In this document: piece by piece, positions 36,925-49,150 of the stretch
How positions within the stretch are numbered: the first letter of the stretch is position 1
Layout of the letters: each line of letters opens with the position of its first letter
Source of the DNA: Trichosporon coremiiforme
Taxonomy: Eukaryota > Basidiomycota > Tremellomycetes > Trichosporonales > Trichosporonaceae
Assembly (NCBI GenBank): GCA_039545355.1
Contig: BCJJ01000015.1
Coordinates: 124,001-188,000, forward strand
Reading direction: 5' to 3'
DNA: 64,000 bases
Notes under the pieces: generated by a model
The model's input: only the letters and a program-made list of their open reading frames with translations
What the model was told of the DNA's origin: nothing
Databases searched by the model: none
Translations under genes and position numbers: made by a program

Positions 36925-38794
36925 GATTACTCTGAATCAGTTGGAGCTGTCTCTGTTGTTATTGTCGCTGTTGTGATGATGAATGCAGGGGCGGTCTTGG
37001 TCACTTGGAACTTTTCGACACCAATGGTCTTGCCCCGGCGATCATGTGGGCCAGCCCCTGCATGTCCTGCCCGCTTCCAAGCCACAGCCACTCAACGCGT
37101 GTTAATTAGATCCCGCGGCCAGATCCGGAACGAGGAGACTAACCTCACTCTGGGCAGGGAGATCAGCTTTCAGTGACGTCAATCCACGTGCGAGTTATCC
37201 GGTCTGTTCGGCACGGCGCCGGCTCCACCGGTCGCGCTCCTTGCGAGAAAGGAGCTTCATACCGCGATGGATCCTCCTATGACTCAATAGTGTGCGGGGC
37301 TACAGGTCTGTCGTCGGTTTACGCCGGCGCTGCTGCGATATGGGCATGCTATGTTCGAACAAGCTCCAAAAACGCCAGTCGATGATGCATGATGCACCTG
37401 GCACGTGAGAACCGGCTCATTGTTGCTTAGCTCAGCCTGAAACGGCGGCCGCAAGATCCGTATTCTCCGAATCGCAGATGGGGGCCGCCTCGTCTCAAGT
37501 TAGCTCTGTAACGTCTTGAGCACGGTGTGACAGTGACGGAGATTCGGGGGAGCAGCTAGTGAGAAGCTTGTATCTTATGAGCACCACTGATCACGACAAA
37601 AAGCTCTGCAGCTGAGCGGGCCGAGGCCATCGGGAGCTGCGTGCTCCGACTGGCCAGTCCGGTAGAGCGTCAGACGAGAGAGAAAGAGAGAAGGTTGACG
37701 ACGATCACGATTGAGGCACGAACGGTGTGGAGCGCCCAATCAGGGCGGGACTGAGCCGACGTCGGCGCAGGAAGCGTCCGGTGCCCGGTGGTGCCTTCGG
37801 TAAAGGCCGGCTGGTGGTGGGACACTGAAAGGAGCGCAGGTTTGACGCCGCTCGCTCGCTCGGGAACTTCTGCAGCCACATGAGAACGAGACCGTGTCAT
37901 GCACCACCCCAGGCCGACGGGCAAAGCGCCTGGGCTGTCACTGTCTCAACTCACAGACACACTAGAACCGTCCCCACAGCCGTCCTGTGACATCAATATG
38001 CAGAGAACTCTCATGGATGTGGAGCGACAGACGAGGTCGACTAGACCCCGTTTTCGTGTAGTCGATTAGTGGATTGGTGTCATCCCTTGCAATGCACGCG
38101 TGACAGCGAGCTCTTATCATTTGCCACTGATTTGCTCGGTGAGACGAACAGGCAAGCGAACAAAGGAACGTCGATCCATGGTCCGACAGTCACGTCACAG
38201 CGGTTAGAGTGATTGACCGTCCGTCGCCATCAGTACATCGGTCGCGGACCTGGAAATTCGTCATTGTCTAATGTCGTGATTAGTAGAGTAGTACATGACC
38301 CTACACTAGTCCGCAGCTCATCTTGCGAGCCGTATCATGTACTGTATGTACTCCGAATCCCGTCCTTAGTCGCTTGCACGGTGCCAGACCATGGCTGCAG
38401 GTGACCACCGCCTTACCTAATGCACCCAAGTCTCTACGTCTCTACTCATGCGCTTGGGCTTGACCGCCTGAGCTAGAAAGGGAAGCCACACGCCAGTCTA
38501 GCAGAATAATCTACTTTTTTCGCGCCGCGCTCCCTACGGCGCCGTACCGACCGCCCAGACCGAAGTCCCACCTCCACTTTGTCTTACCAATCATCCGGCC
38601 CACCCGTCCCTAGTTTTGTAAATATCGTCCCTCCCCTGTGCGCTCCCCTGTGCGCTCGCATCTGCCGTTCACTCCAACTCTTTCACGACCACCACCATCT
38701 TGACCTGCTCCTGTTCAAATCTGCTTTGACCCATTGCCTGTCCGACTTCTCTCCCTCGGCGTACATCACTTCCGACTAGGCTCAGAGCGCCACC
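36925..38794. other. intergenic between CDF gene and GCS gene
   Basis: 1.9 kb divergent upstream region. No coding evidence. The part from about 38520 to 38790 is rich in C and T, which fits the leader of the glutamate-cysteine ligase gene. Confidence 0.4.
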
Positions 38795-40997
38795 ATGGGT
38801 CTCCTCGCGCTGGGTACCCCTCTCGACTGGCCCGACACCAAGCCCCTCGCCGAGCACATTCGGACGCATGGTATCAAGCAGTTCCTTCACACCTGGCGCC
38901 GATGGCAGGACAAGTCGGGCGCCGGCCTCCTCTGGGGCGATGAGATTGAGTACCTCGTCGTCGCCAAGGACGAGGAGAAGCCCGAGGACGCCGTCCGCCT
39001 GTCGCTCCGCCAGAGTGAGATTCTCGAGAAGCTCGCCAAGGTGACAATGGATCCCAAATTGGAAGCGTCGATGCCGAAGAAGTGGTAAGTTGCTGAGCAA
39101 TACCTGCCGCGCATTGGTAACACACTCGGGCTAATGTTTTAGTGACGCCATCCCCACGTTCCATCCGGAGTACGGACGCTTCATGATCGAGTCTACCCCG
39201 GGTGCCCCGTACACTGGATCGCTGTCCGACCTCGTGCGCGTCGAGTGTGACATGCGGTGGCGTCGCAAAATCATCCGTTCGCACTTGCTTCCCAACGAGC
39301 TCCCGATCACGCTCACTTCGTGGCCCCGCCTCGGTGTAGAGGACAGCCAGTTCACCGACCCGCCGACGTACCCCGACCCCGAGCACAGCTCGAGCCGTTC
39401 GAAATATGTTGCTCAGTTGATCACCAACCCTCATGCCCGTTTCCCGACTCTCACGGCAAACATCAGGCAGAGGAGGGGATCTCTCATCGACATCCGAGTG
39501 CCGCTGTACATCGACAAGAACACGAAGGTGCCGGAGGGCGAGCGCGCGGAGCTGTCCAACGGCCATGCCGGTCCGCCGAAGCCTCTTCCGGGCACGCCGT
39601 ACATTCACATGGACGCCATGGGCTTCGGCATGGGATGCTGCTGCCTGCAGATTACTTTCCAGGCCTGGAACGTGGACGAGGCTCGCCAGGTGTACGACGC
39701 CCTCGTGCCGGTGGCTCCGATCCTGCTCGCTCTCACGGCCGGTGCTCCGGCGTTCCGTGGACGGCTAGCCGATGTCGACGCCCGCTGGAACGTTATCGCC
39801 GCTGCTGTCGACGACCGCACGGAGGAGGAGCGTGGACTTAGGCCGCTTAAGGAGAATGAGTACCGCATCCCGAAGTCGCGCTACGATTCGGTCTCGCTGT
39901 ACATTGCCGACGATCCGCGAAACAAGCCGGAGTATGCCGACATTTTGGCCCCGATCAACCATCGCGTTCGCCAGGAGCTCCTCGACAACGGCGTCGACGA
40001 CAAGCTCGCCTCGCACATCGGTCACCTGTTCATCCGTGACCCGCTCGTGCAGTTCTCCGAGACGATCGACCAGAATGACGAGGAAAGCATGGACCACTTC
40101 GAGAACATCCAGTCCACCAACTGGCAGACCGTCCGCTTCAAGCCGCCCCCGGTTAACTCGAACATTGGCTGGCGCGTCGAGTTCCGTCCCATGGAAGTCC
40201 AGATTACGGACTTTGAGAACGCCGCCTTCTCCATCTTCATCGTCCTGCTGTCTCGCGCGATCATCTCGTTCGACCTCAACACCTACATGCCCATCTCGCA
40301 GGTCGACGACAACATGCAGCGTGCCCAGCAGCGTGACGCTGCCGTTGCGAACAAGTTCTTCTTCCGCCGCGTCATGTTCCCGCACGGCATCGATGCCTAC
40401 AACCTCGACTCGCGACCTGTGTCCCGACCAGTCTCCCCGCCGAAGTCGCCTCCCAACGAGAAGAGCAGCCCCGTCTCGGAGAACGGCGAGGCACCGTCGC
40501 TGGCGAACGGCAAGTCCCCCGTGAATGGCTTCCACAAGTCGAACCACTGGCGGTACGGTTCCACTGCGTCCTCGTCGTGCGCGTCGCTGCAGCAGGAGGA
40601 GGACGCCGACCACTCGCCCGAGGTCGTCGAGATGACGATGGACGAGATCATCAACGGACGAAAGGACGGCTTCCCCGGTTTGATGGGTGTTGTCAACGCC
40701 TACCTTAACTCGATCAATGCCGATGTCGCTGTCAAGATGGAGATCAGGAAGTACCTCGACCTGATCAAGCTGCGTGCCCGCGGCGACCTCATCACGCCTG
40801 CGGCCTGGATCCGCAAGTTCCTCACGTCGCACCCCGACTACAAGCAGGACTCGATCGTGTCGGACAAGATGCAGTCGGACCTCATCATCGCCGTCGATGA
40901 GATCGAGCGCGGCGTCCGCCCGGCTCCGGAGCTGCTGGGCCCTCACTACGTGGGCACCGACATCGGTAGCCCCGCCGGCTGCAATGGTATTGCTTAG
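38795..40997 (+). CDS. GSH1: glutamate-cysteine ligase catalytic subunit
   Basis: First and rate-limiting enzyme of glutathione synthesis, joining glutamate and cysteine with ATP in the cytosol. Exons 38795-39084 and 39143-40997 join in phase to 714 residues, close to the eukaryotic GCS length. The sequence follows the GCS family from end to end: LLWGDEIEYLV near the N-terminus (acidic Mg-binding residues), HPEYGRFMIESTPG, the segment PYIHMDAMGFGMGCCCLQ with three adjacent cysteines, then NWQTVRFKPPPVNSNIGWRVEFRPMEVQ. A low-complexity Ser/Pro insert of about 80 residues (about residues 500-580) separates the last two conserved blocks. The intron is 58 nt. A 418-codon antisense frame is a shadow. 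Confidence 0.95.
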
Positions 40998-41445
40998 AGT
41001 GTCTCTGTCTCGTTTTGCCAAGGATTTTTTGTCTTCGCGCGTGTGTGTTTGTGGCCCATCATATCAACACCCGGAAGATTGTATTATTGTAGTTCATTAG
41101 AGGTCCGTCTCCTTAACAGACGCGGAAAAGTTAGTAGAACATATCAACGCATGCAGTCCAACCTGCCTTCAACCGCAACAGCAAGAGCATACACACACAC
41201 CAAGCGCCTCCCAGCCAGCATTTGCTTCTCGCGCAGGTCCGCTTCGGACCGGATAATCACGTGACGGCGGTACGTAATCACCTGGTGCCCCAACCCGTAA
41301 GGTCGCTTCGTGCCCACACTGAGTCGCGGGGACGAGCTGAGCGTGATTAAGTGATCTCATCTCTTCGCGGTCTCTCGACGCTCACTCATATCCCGTCTCG
41401 CTCAATACCCCGCCCATCCCCGGCCGCCGCTGTCGCGCATCCACG
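40998..41445. other. intergenic between GSH1 and the WD40 gene
   Basis: 448 bp containing the 3' flank of the ligase gene and the promoter of the WD40 gene. The stretch before 41446 is C/T-rich. No gene seen. Confidence 0.4.
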
Positions 41446-44400
41446 ATGGTTGCAGAGCCAAACAAGAGGCGCGTTTCGTACATCATCCCGCCGCCCGAGG
41501 GCGAGACACCACTCCTCAACCTCCCATCCTTCGGCACTGTCGCCAGCGATGACCGCTATTACCCGCTGCTCGAGAGGAAGCCCGCCGCGCCCGCGACCAA
41601 CGGCATCAGCAATGGCACCCGCGGACCGCTTGCTAGTCGGAACCCCTTCCTCCAGTCTCCGCCACCGCCAAGAGTCGACCCGGTACAGTCTCAGCCACCC
41701 CAGCCCAGACACCCGCGCCATCGCCTCGGTGTCTCATCACTCGCTCTCGACACCAGCACCGTCCTGAGTGGTTACGACAGCCCGGGGGGTATCTTGTACA
41801 CGGGTGGACGCGATGGTTTGGTCGCATCCTGGGAACTCCACGTGCCCCACTCTAAGCGCCGAGGTCGCCGATACCGCCCTGTGGGCCGCGGCCAGCGGGT
41901 ACGCTGGGAGCGGCTCGGCGACGGCGGTGAGGACTGGAACGAGGAGGACGACGACGGCGACCAGGATTACGGCAGCTTTGAGAGCAGCGACGATGACGAT
42001 GACGAGCTCAACTCGCGCATCCCATACGAGGACAAGTGGGAGATTGATCGCAGCGCCATCGCACAACAGGTATGTGCCTAGCTTCTCGAGGGAGGCTCCC
42101 CACCTGCCCGCTGCGTGATTTTGCTGACGGATCGCGCAGCCACCCTCCCCGACGACATTTCGGCAGAGCGTGCAGACGCACACCGATTGGGTGAACGCCA
42201 TGACGCTGTGCAACATGAACCAGACAGTGATAACCGCGTCCTCGGACAGGACGATCCGTGCATGGTCGCCCCATGCCGAAGGCGAGCCAGCCGTCCCTGC
42301 CCTGATCGGTTATCACACAGACTATGTCCGCTCGCTCGCGTTCGCGCGTCACCCGGGTATCCTGTTCTCGGGCGCGCTGGACCGCGACATTGCGATCTGG
42401 GACATTGCGAGCCCGAGGCCGAACGAGCCCGTCCTCAAGGTCCGCTTATCTGATAAAGACGATGGATGCGTCGGCCTCGAGGGCGACTGGGGAAGCATCT
42501 ACGCACTCGGCGTAGACCCCATGGGCCACACCCTGGCGGCCGGGACGCCCGAGCGCGTCGTTCGCCTCTGGGACCCTAGAGCTGGAGACAACAGCGTCAC
42601 CAAGCTCGTGGGCCACACCGAGTGCGTGCGCAGCATTGTCATCAGCGATGATGGAAGGTACATGCTCACGGGGTCTTCCGACACGACCGTCAAGTGAGTA
42701 CCCTGTTCCTTGTGCGGCATTACTGACCTCCGCAGGCTGTGGTCGATTGGCGAGAACCGATGTCTGCACACGTTCAACCACCACACGTCCTCTGTGTGGG
42801 CCCTGCACTCGACGCACCCGAACCTGGAACGCTTCTACTCCGGTTCACGCGATGGGTACCTCTGTGTGGTTGACGTCGAGCAATGCGGCGACATGTCGGA
42901 GGGCGAGTGCGTCGTCCTCGCGCGCGAGGGCGACATTGACCGTCCGGGCGACTACGAGTCGAAGACGGGCGACGAGGCCATCCGCTCCATCGTCGCCATG
43001 GATGACGAGTATGTGTGGACGGCGACGTCGAGCTCGGACGTGCACCGTTGGCGGGACGTCGGCCGCCGCGTCTGCCGCATGGACGAGGACCTCGACCTCG
43101 ACGATCCCGTGTACATTGCGCCGGACGAGTCGCAGCCTCTTGTGAACCAGCCAGAGGTCGAGCCCCAGCCCATCATCGACAACAGCCCCCTGCGCAACAA
43201 GCGCTTCGAGGACGGTGAATCGCTGAACCGGGTCGACTCGCAGGACTCGCGCCAGGTCGCCTTCGCCCCTGCGTCGGTCACGGCCGCGTCGCCGACCGCC
43301 AACTCGGGCATTCCCTCGAGCATCCGCGGCCGGCTCAACCATGGTCACACGGGCTCGATCATGTCCGAGGCGTCGGTCCTGCCGCCAGACGAGACGCGCA
43401 ACGGTATCCCGTACGAGAGCCTCGTGTGCCTCGGCTTGCCGGACTCGCCGTACCACTTCGGCTTCTCTGGCGCGACGCACTCACAGGCGTCGATCAACAG
43501 CGCGAACCGCGCGCGCTCGCCGGAAGATTCGCCCGAGGCGCTGTTCAACGAGCCGCGGCGCGGCGATGCCCGCCGCGCGTTCGAGGACCGCGACGGCGCG
43601 TCCGAGGCGCAGCCACTGCGGCGCGAGGCTGATGCGGTCATCGACGGTTCGCCTGGTCTGATCAGGTCTCTGATCCTGAACGACAGGCTGCACGTGCTCA
43701 CGCTCGACACGCATGGCGAGGTCGCGATCTGGCACCTGATCCGGGGCGAGTGTCTGGGCCGTTTCTCGCAGGCGGACGTGGCCGAGGCACTGCAGCTGGA
43801 GCGCGGCGTCGAGGACGCCCGCATGGAGATCAAGCTGCATCCGCACGAGGTGCTTGAGCTCGTCCAGCGCCGGATCGAGGGGAAGAACGCCGTCCTGCCC
43901 TGGTGCCAGGTGGACACGAAGGTGGGCCATATCACGGTCCACCTGGAGGGCGACCGTGTGTTCGCCGCAGAGATTCTGGCAGAGGAACTCGGCGTCGACG
44001 AGCGCAGCCTGCCGAAGGATATCAACAGCATCAACATCGGCAAGGTCGCGTTGTCGTCTCTGTTCCGCGGCTTGATCAAGGCCGAGGAGGCAGAGGTGCA
44101 CAGCATCGCGTCCAGCTCACCGCAGTCTCACCCCTCCTCCCTGCCTTCTGTAAGCCGCAGCCCTGTCCAACCCATGTCCATCGCGATTCCGGCTGGTGCG
44201 CCGCGGCACCGCGCCCGCGCCATGTCGTCTGCTAGCAGCACCGGCCTGACGCCCGCGATCAACATTGTTGGCCTGGCTACGCCAGCCGCTGTACCCGCCG
44301 TGCGACCAGAGCCGACGACGCCGTTCGGCCAGTCTGCTCCTGCTGCAAGTGGCTGGCTGGCGGCCAAGCGGGAAGGCTTTGGAGCCTCACCGACCACGCC

Positions 44401-45259
44401 GCTTTCGGCCTCCCTGGCGAAGTCGGAGAACAAGGACTACTTCAGCCTTGCCCGGCAGGCCTCGTCCGGCGGCGGTAGCGAGCCCAAGTCCCCGGCGGCC
44501 ATCACGTCTCCGCCGCCAAAGACGAAGAAGACCTGGTTCGGAAAGAAGAAGGCCGCGGAGCCCATGGCGCCCCTGGCGGAGGAGAGGAAGGAGGTCGACA
44601 CGGGACCGCAGCACAGCGACCGGGACCGGGCGCAGCTCATGTTCCTGGACCAGCTGCGGTCTAAGCAATTCCACCCGCCTGGCCCAGAGACGCCCTTCCT
44701 TCCGCTGCCGGCGAGCACGAACGTGATCGTCAGCGAGCAGGCGCACGCCGACGGTGCGTACATGGTCACATACCGCTCGCAAGTGGGCGGCACGGAGCGC
44801 GACCTGGAACCCCTCGAGATGAACAGCCCGTACTGGCTCCTCGACTTCCTCTTCACGAACAGCATCCCCGACCGCGTCGTGCCCAAGATCCCCATCATCC
44901 TGCTCCCCGAGGGCATGAGCGTGAGCTCGGGCAAGGGGCTGAAGGTACAGGCGAGCCGGACGGCGCGCGTGCGCGGCGTCATCGAGCACCTGGCGGGCAT
45001 TCTGGCCAAGGAAGAGGAGCAGGCTCCCGGCACTGTGCCGCGCGGCCTCGGGGCTCTGGTGCGCGACCGCTCGTCCAGCACCACGAGCAACATGAGCGGT
45101 ATCGCGCGCCCCATGCCCGAGGAGCTGATGGAGCTCGTGTGCTGCGAACACGTCGCGCTCCCCGAGATGAAGATCGGCGCACTGAAACAGTTCTACTGGC
45201 GCGGAGGCCCCGACGTGGTCCTGCACTACCGCCCGCGGGGCGTCGCGCTCACCTCGTAG
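41446..45259 (+). CDS. bun107: WD40 protein of the WDR48/Bun107 family
   Basis: Exons 41446-42069, 42140-42693 and 42736-45259 join in phase to 1233 residues. The N-terminal half has WD40 repeats (HTDWVNAM...SSDRTIRAWS, HTDYVRSL...ALDRDIAIWD, HTECVRSI...SSDTTVKLWS, HHTSSVWALHS). The C-terminal half carries the DUF3337 region typical of WDR48/UAF1 and Schizosaccharomyces Bun107, ending near ALKQFYWRGGPDVVLHYR. In these families the protein binds and activates ubiquitin-specific proteases (USP1/USP12/USP46; Ubp9 in fission yeast). Between residues 165 and 200 there is an acidic stretch inserted in the first repeat, and long Ser/Pro-rich linkers lie between the domains. Confidence 0.9.
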
Positions 45260-45496
45260 CCCCGTTGTCTTATCCCCGTTCAATCTCTTCGTAACCCTAT
45301 GTATCCCCCTTTGTTTTGTGTCCGCGTGCAGCTGCAGCAGGCAAGTGTGGCTAGAATGTGTGTCTGTTACATATTAACTCTTTGTTGGCCCAAAAAAATA
45401 CTGATGGCAGTAGTAGTATATACAACTCTGTCGTTCCACCCTCCATTGCGAGTGGTGGTCTAGATATCTAATTGCGTTTGCGCCTCGCTCAGAGAC

Positions 45497-46771
45497 TTAC
45501 TGCGCGAGCGCCTCCCAGTCAACCATCACGTGCTCCTCGGCGACGCCGACGCAGTCGCCCTCACATCCGAAGACATACACGCTTCCCCACTCCATGTCCG
45601 CGACGCCGTCGGCATTGGCGTCGTCGCCCTTGGCGATGCGCTCGAGCTCCTTCTTGCGCTCCTCCTCGGTCAAGTTCTTGGCCTCCTTCTTGGCCACGGT
45701 CTGACCGTCCGCGGCAAAGCTGTCGGGGCGCAGAACGTTGATGAGCTGGGGCACGAGCTGGAGCTCAAATGTGCGCTTCGCACCGCAGCGCGCGCACTTC
45801 GGAACACTCTTCTCCGTGTAGTACTCGCTCAGGTCCGGGTCCTCCTCCTCGCTGGACGGCTTCTTGGTCGGCGCACCGGGGAACAGCGTCTTGAAGACGT
45901 TAGAGGTCGACTGGTAAGCTAGGGGCACGGCGCCAAAGTCGTACCGGAGCACCTGCGTGCTTCCGTCCTCGGCCGTCTCGAGGCGGCGGACAAACTTCTC
46001 AAACACGTCGTCGACGCTCTTGGGCAGGATCTTGTCCCACCCGTCTGCGTCGCGCCACTCGGCCGCCTGTTCCGGCGACTCGTCCTCGTCGTCGCTGATG
46101 TCGCTGTCGCTCTCGGGCGCGGGGAGGTACTCGTCAATCGTGGACAGGTACTGCGCAGGCAGGTAGGCAGGCGCCGGCGGCCCGAGGAGGACGGGCTCGC
46201 CTTCCTTGATCTCGAGCTTGGCCATCTCGGCCGCAGGCGCGGCGGGCTTCGCGGCCTCCGGGGCGGGGGCGGCGAAGGGGTTCGGCGCGGCGGCGCCGAA
46301 GAGAGGCTGGGACGAGCCGAACAGACCATCTTGCTGCTCCGAGGGGGCTGAGGACGTGAAGGGGTTCTTGCGAGCACGCTCGCGCTCGGCAGCGGCAGCG
46401 GCCTCCGCGGCTGCCTTCTTGGCAGCGACGTCGGCGACGTACGCCTCGTTCCGCTTCGACGCGCGGAAGGCGCGGACGCTACCCTCTTTCCGTCGGCAGG
46501 CGTGGCGCGGGCACGCGAAGACATAGACTGTGCGGTCGTTCTCGCCATCGACTAGCGGGGCGTACACCTGCGAGAGGAGGGGCATAGGCTGTCCGCAGCT
46601 CTTGCAGTCGACGGACTTGGGGACGCCATCGACGGGCGGGAAAGCGGCATGGCCGCCAATGTGCGAGGTCGTGTAGCTCATCTCGTCCCCGGCCTCGAGG
46701 GGCCCGTCAGGCAGAGCAAGGAGCACGCTCGACACGTCCTCGTCCGTGTCGCTCATCTGTTCGTCAGTCAA
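45497..46771 (-). CDS. TSR4: Tsr4/PDCD2-like 40S ribosome assembly factor
   Basis: Single-exon gene of 424 residues. Yeast Tsr4 is a cotranslational chaperone for Rps2 (uS5) and is required for 20S pre-rRNA maturation. Conserved features are TTSHIGGHAAFPP near the N-terminus, the zinc-binding pairs CKSCGQPM and CPRHAC, and the C-terminal PDCD2_C domain from about residue 325 (CARCGAKRTFELQLVPQLINVL, WGSVYVFGC). An Ala-rich charged insert (AAKKAAAEAAAAAERERARK) lies between the halves. It is convergent with the WD40 gene, ends 238 bp apart. Confidence 0.92.
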   Translation of the reverse strand: MTDEQMSDTDEDVSSVLLALPDGPLEAGDEMSYTTSHIGGHAAFPPVDGVPKSVDCKSCGQPMPLLSQVYAPLVDGENDRTVYVFACPRHACRRKEGSVRAFRASKRNEAYVADVAAKKAAAEAAAAAERERARKNPFTSSAPSEQQDGLFGSSQPLFGAAAPNPFAAPAPEAAKPAAPAAEMAKLEIKEGEPVLLGPPAPAYLPAQYLSTIDEYLPAPESDSDISDDEDESPEQAAEWRDADGWDKILPKSVDDVFEKFVRRLETAEDGSTQVLRYDFGAVPLAYQSTSNVFKTLFPGAPTKKPSSEEEDPDLSEYYTEKSVPKCARCGAKRTFELQLVPQLINVLRPDSFAADGQTVAKKEAKNLTEEERKKELERIAKGDDANADGVADMEWGSVYVFGCEGDCVGVAEEHVMVDWEALAQ

Positions 46772-47962
46772 CGGCCCCGAAAAATAGTAGACAAGGTGGG
46801 GTAAGAGAACGCGTCAGACAAAAAGTCGCCAAACTATGGGGGATCGTCAGGCCGGCGCGGCGGCGGCGGGCACCTGCCGCTGCCCTTGATCCTGGAGCGT
46901 ACACACTGCACGCCCTCTGAGCGGCCAAAACGGCGCCCAGAGAGTGAGCAGGCGCAAGCACCAGGGAGCAACGACGGGCCACCCGCGTGAACCGAGCGGC
47001 GTAGGTCTCGTCATCGTATCATCATGCGCGTTCCCCGCTTCGTTCTGGACAGGACACTCACGATTATAGATGAGTTTTGTGGGTGGTAGTACAAGTGTGT
47101 GATGTGGAACAGGCGCTTGGCCGGATACATACCCAAAATTCTGTGACGGAGCGACAGGTCGCATGCCAGGCACGGAGGTACACGACATTTTGCCTGATTG
47201 TGTTGCTCCCGTGCCTCCACTGTAGCTGTGGCGGAAGGAGGAAATTATGGATGCTTGCGATGGCATTCGTGGCCGCGATGGACGGAGATTTGGTCGGACG
47301 GCGGACGCACGGATGCACGGTCGTGTCACTCGCGGATCCGCTGATCTCGGGCGCATGTTCTCCGGCTCTTGTGATGGGCGGCGCAATGGGCGCGGCGGGA
47401 GAGCGGAGGGTCGGCGTCTCCGGCAGGCGCCCCCAGTCGCGCCCAGCTTTCCGATGGAGCCTGGCCACAAACACCGCTGCGCTGTCACGATGTGCAAGTT
47501 GTACATTGTGCTCTGGCGCACTGATGCACTGCGGATGCCTACACCCTCTAACACCGCAAGCCCATGTTCGCTTCCGCCGGAAGACCTGCGCCCGGACTCT
47601 GGACCAGCCCACAGGCCCATCAGTGACGAGATGGCGACGCCCGAAACGGCGATCGGTCTCGGCGTCTGCTGGGGTAGCTCGACTGGGCTACCTTTAGTTG
47701 CCCATCGCTCTGCTCGCCAGCCCGCTGCCGGCAAGCGGGTGACTCGGCAAGGGCCCCATGACGTAGACGGCTGTCGATTGTCGCGACCGTCGCGACCGTC
47801 GCGACCGCCGTGACCGCCGGGCGATCGAGCAAAGGGCGACGGTGAGTGGGTCGACAGCGGCGCGCTGCGCTCTGCACTCCGTGAACCGAGTAGAAGTAGG
47901 CAGAAAAAGCTTCAAAGCTCTTCACATCGTGCTTCTCTGGTCCACCATCCCCCGCTTTCGTC
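46772..47962. other. divergent upstream region
   Basis: 1.2 kb between TSR4 (minus) and the next plus-strand gene. A 295-codon minus-strand frame exists but reads as a random translation. Contains the short repeat at 47.8 kb. Confidence 0.4.
47781..47817. repeat. 9-bp tandem repeat TCGCGACCG
   Basis: Three perfect and one imperfect copy, about 150 bp upstream of the start codon of the proline-rich protein gene. Could be a simple repeat or a cluster of binding sites. Confidence 0.7.
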
Positions 47963-49150
47963 ATGGTCGCGGCATGCGTGCTCAGCGCTGCTCTCGAAGA
48001 ACCGCTCATGTCGTGGTGGAGCGAGTGGCCGCGAAGCATTCCGATGCCGGCTAGTGTCGACCCGCTCGACGGCTTCCTCTCGCCCAACGACAGCACCGAC
48101 GTCACTGCACCGCCTACAGACACGCACAACGCGCATGACGTCCACTCTGTGGAAACTCCTGTCGACCCCGCCACTCCACCTGCCCTTCCTCAGCCTTCCC
48201 CGCAGACACCAGCGAATGAAAGTCGTTCCACAGATGAACAATCCGCAGCAGCAACACCAAGTGGCGAGGAGTGTCGTGGGCCCCGCGCTCCACCCAGACC
48301 AGCCAACTTCCTCCCGCCCTTCCTTGACACCGAACTGCAAGTGGTACGCCGCCCGCGGCGAGCGATCGACCTGACCGGCCCTCATCCCCGTCAACCACCT
48401 CCTTCCTCCGGTGCGACCCCGCCTCCTTATAGGCGTAAGCGGCGCTACGCGTCCGGTGAGCTTGAAACTCCCCGTACCTAGCTGATGACAGAGGGCGGAC
48501 CGAGGACAGTGCCATACCCACCCATCACCATCGGTGGACAACGCATCACGCGCGCGAGGACGCTGCCCCTCCTCCCAGCGTTCGACTCTGGGCCATCCTC
48601 TGTGAGCCGGCTGTCCATCGGACTTTCCGGTCTGCACGATGTGCAAGATGCAAGTGGGCCGGCAGACAGCCCGTTTCACCACTCTCCAATCGACGAGACG
48701 CAGCCTTCACCACTTGCCTCACACGCAGCGCCCGCCGCAGCTTCCACCTCTCAGCTGTCGTCTCTGCCTGCGGTGATGTCGGCGCCGTCTCAAGAGGTCC
48801 ACCCGTTTCGAACAGCACAAATCTCTCACACTCCTCAAACTCCGCTTGCCCCGCTCACGTCCCTCACGCCGCAAGCACCGCGCGTCCCGGAGCAAGCTCC
48901 TCCAGAGGGCCTGTGGAACGGCTGGAACCCCTACATCTTGAACCCCAACTCTCCGCTGAAGCAGTCGTACTCTGCCCCGTGCACGAGCTCCTCCTCCCCA
49001 GTCCCCGACAGTCACAGGCGAGCTTCAGCATCCCTGTCCCAGTCGACAGGCGACATGGCCACCCCTCAAGCGGACGCATTCCTCGTCGCCTTCACTGGCG
49101 GCACGGGCGGCACGCGCCGCCAGAGAGAAGTATATCCGCGGAAAATCTAG
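47963..49150 (+). CDS. proline/serine-rich disordered protein of unknown function
   Basis: Two exons, 47963-48455 and 48492-49150, join in phase to 383 residues. The intron is only 36 nt (GTGAGC ... AGCTGATGACAG) and contains stop codons that split the reading frame, which is good evidence that both parts are coding. The protein is rich in Pro, Ser and Thr, without a recognised domain or membrane segment; short motifs include GPRAPPRPANFLPPF, PPYRRKRRYAS and LWNGWNPYILNPNSPLKQ. The last is more ordered and might be a conserved interaction motif. Start could instead be the Met 15 codons downstream (MSWWSEWP). A regulatory or scaffold role is possible but not shown. Confidence 0.65.

Noticed and set aside
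39765..41021. 418-codon frame antisense to glutamate-cysteine ligase
   Set aside because: Shadow frame caused by codon bias on the opposite strand.
46847..47734. 295-codon minus-strand frame between TSR4 and the disordered protein gene
   Set aside because: Random-looking translation in a divergent promoter region.
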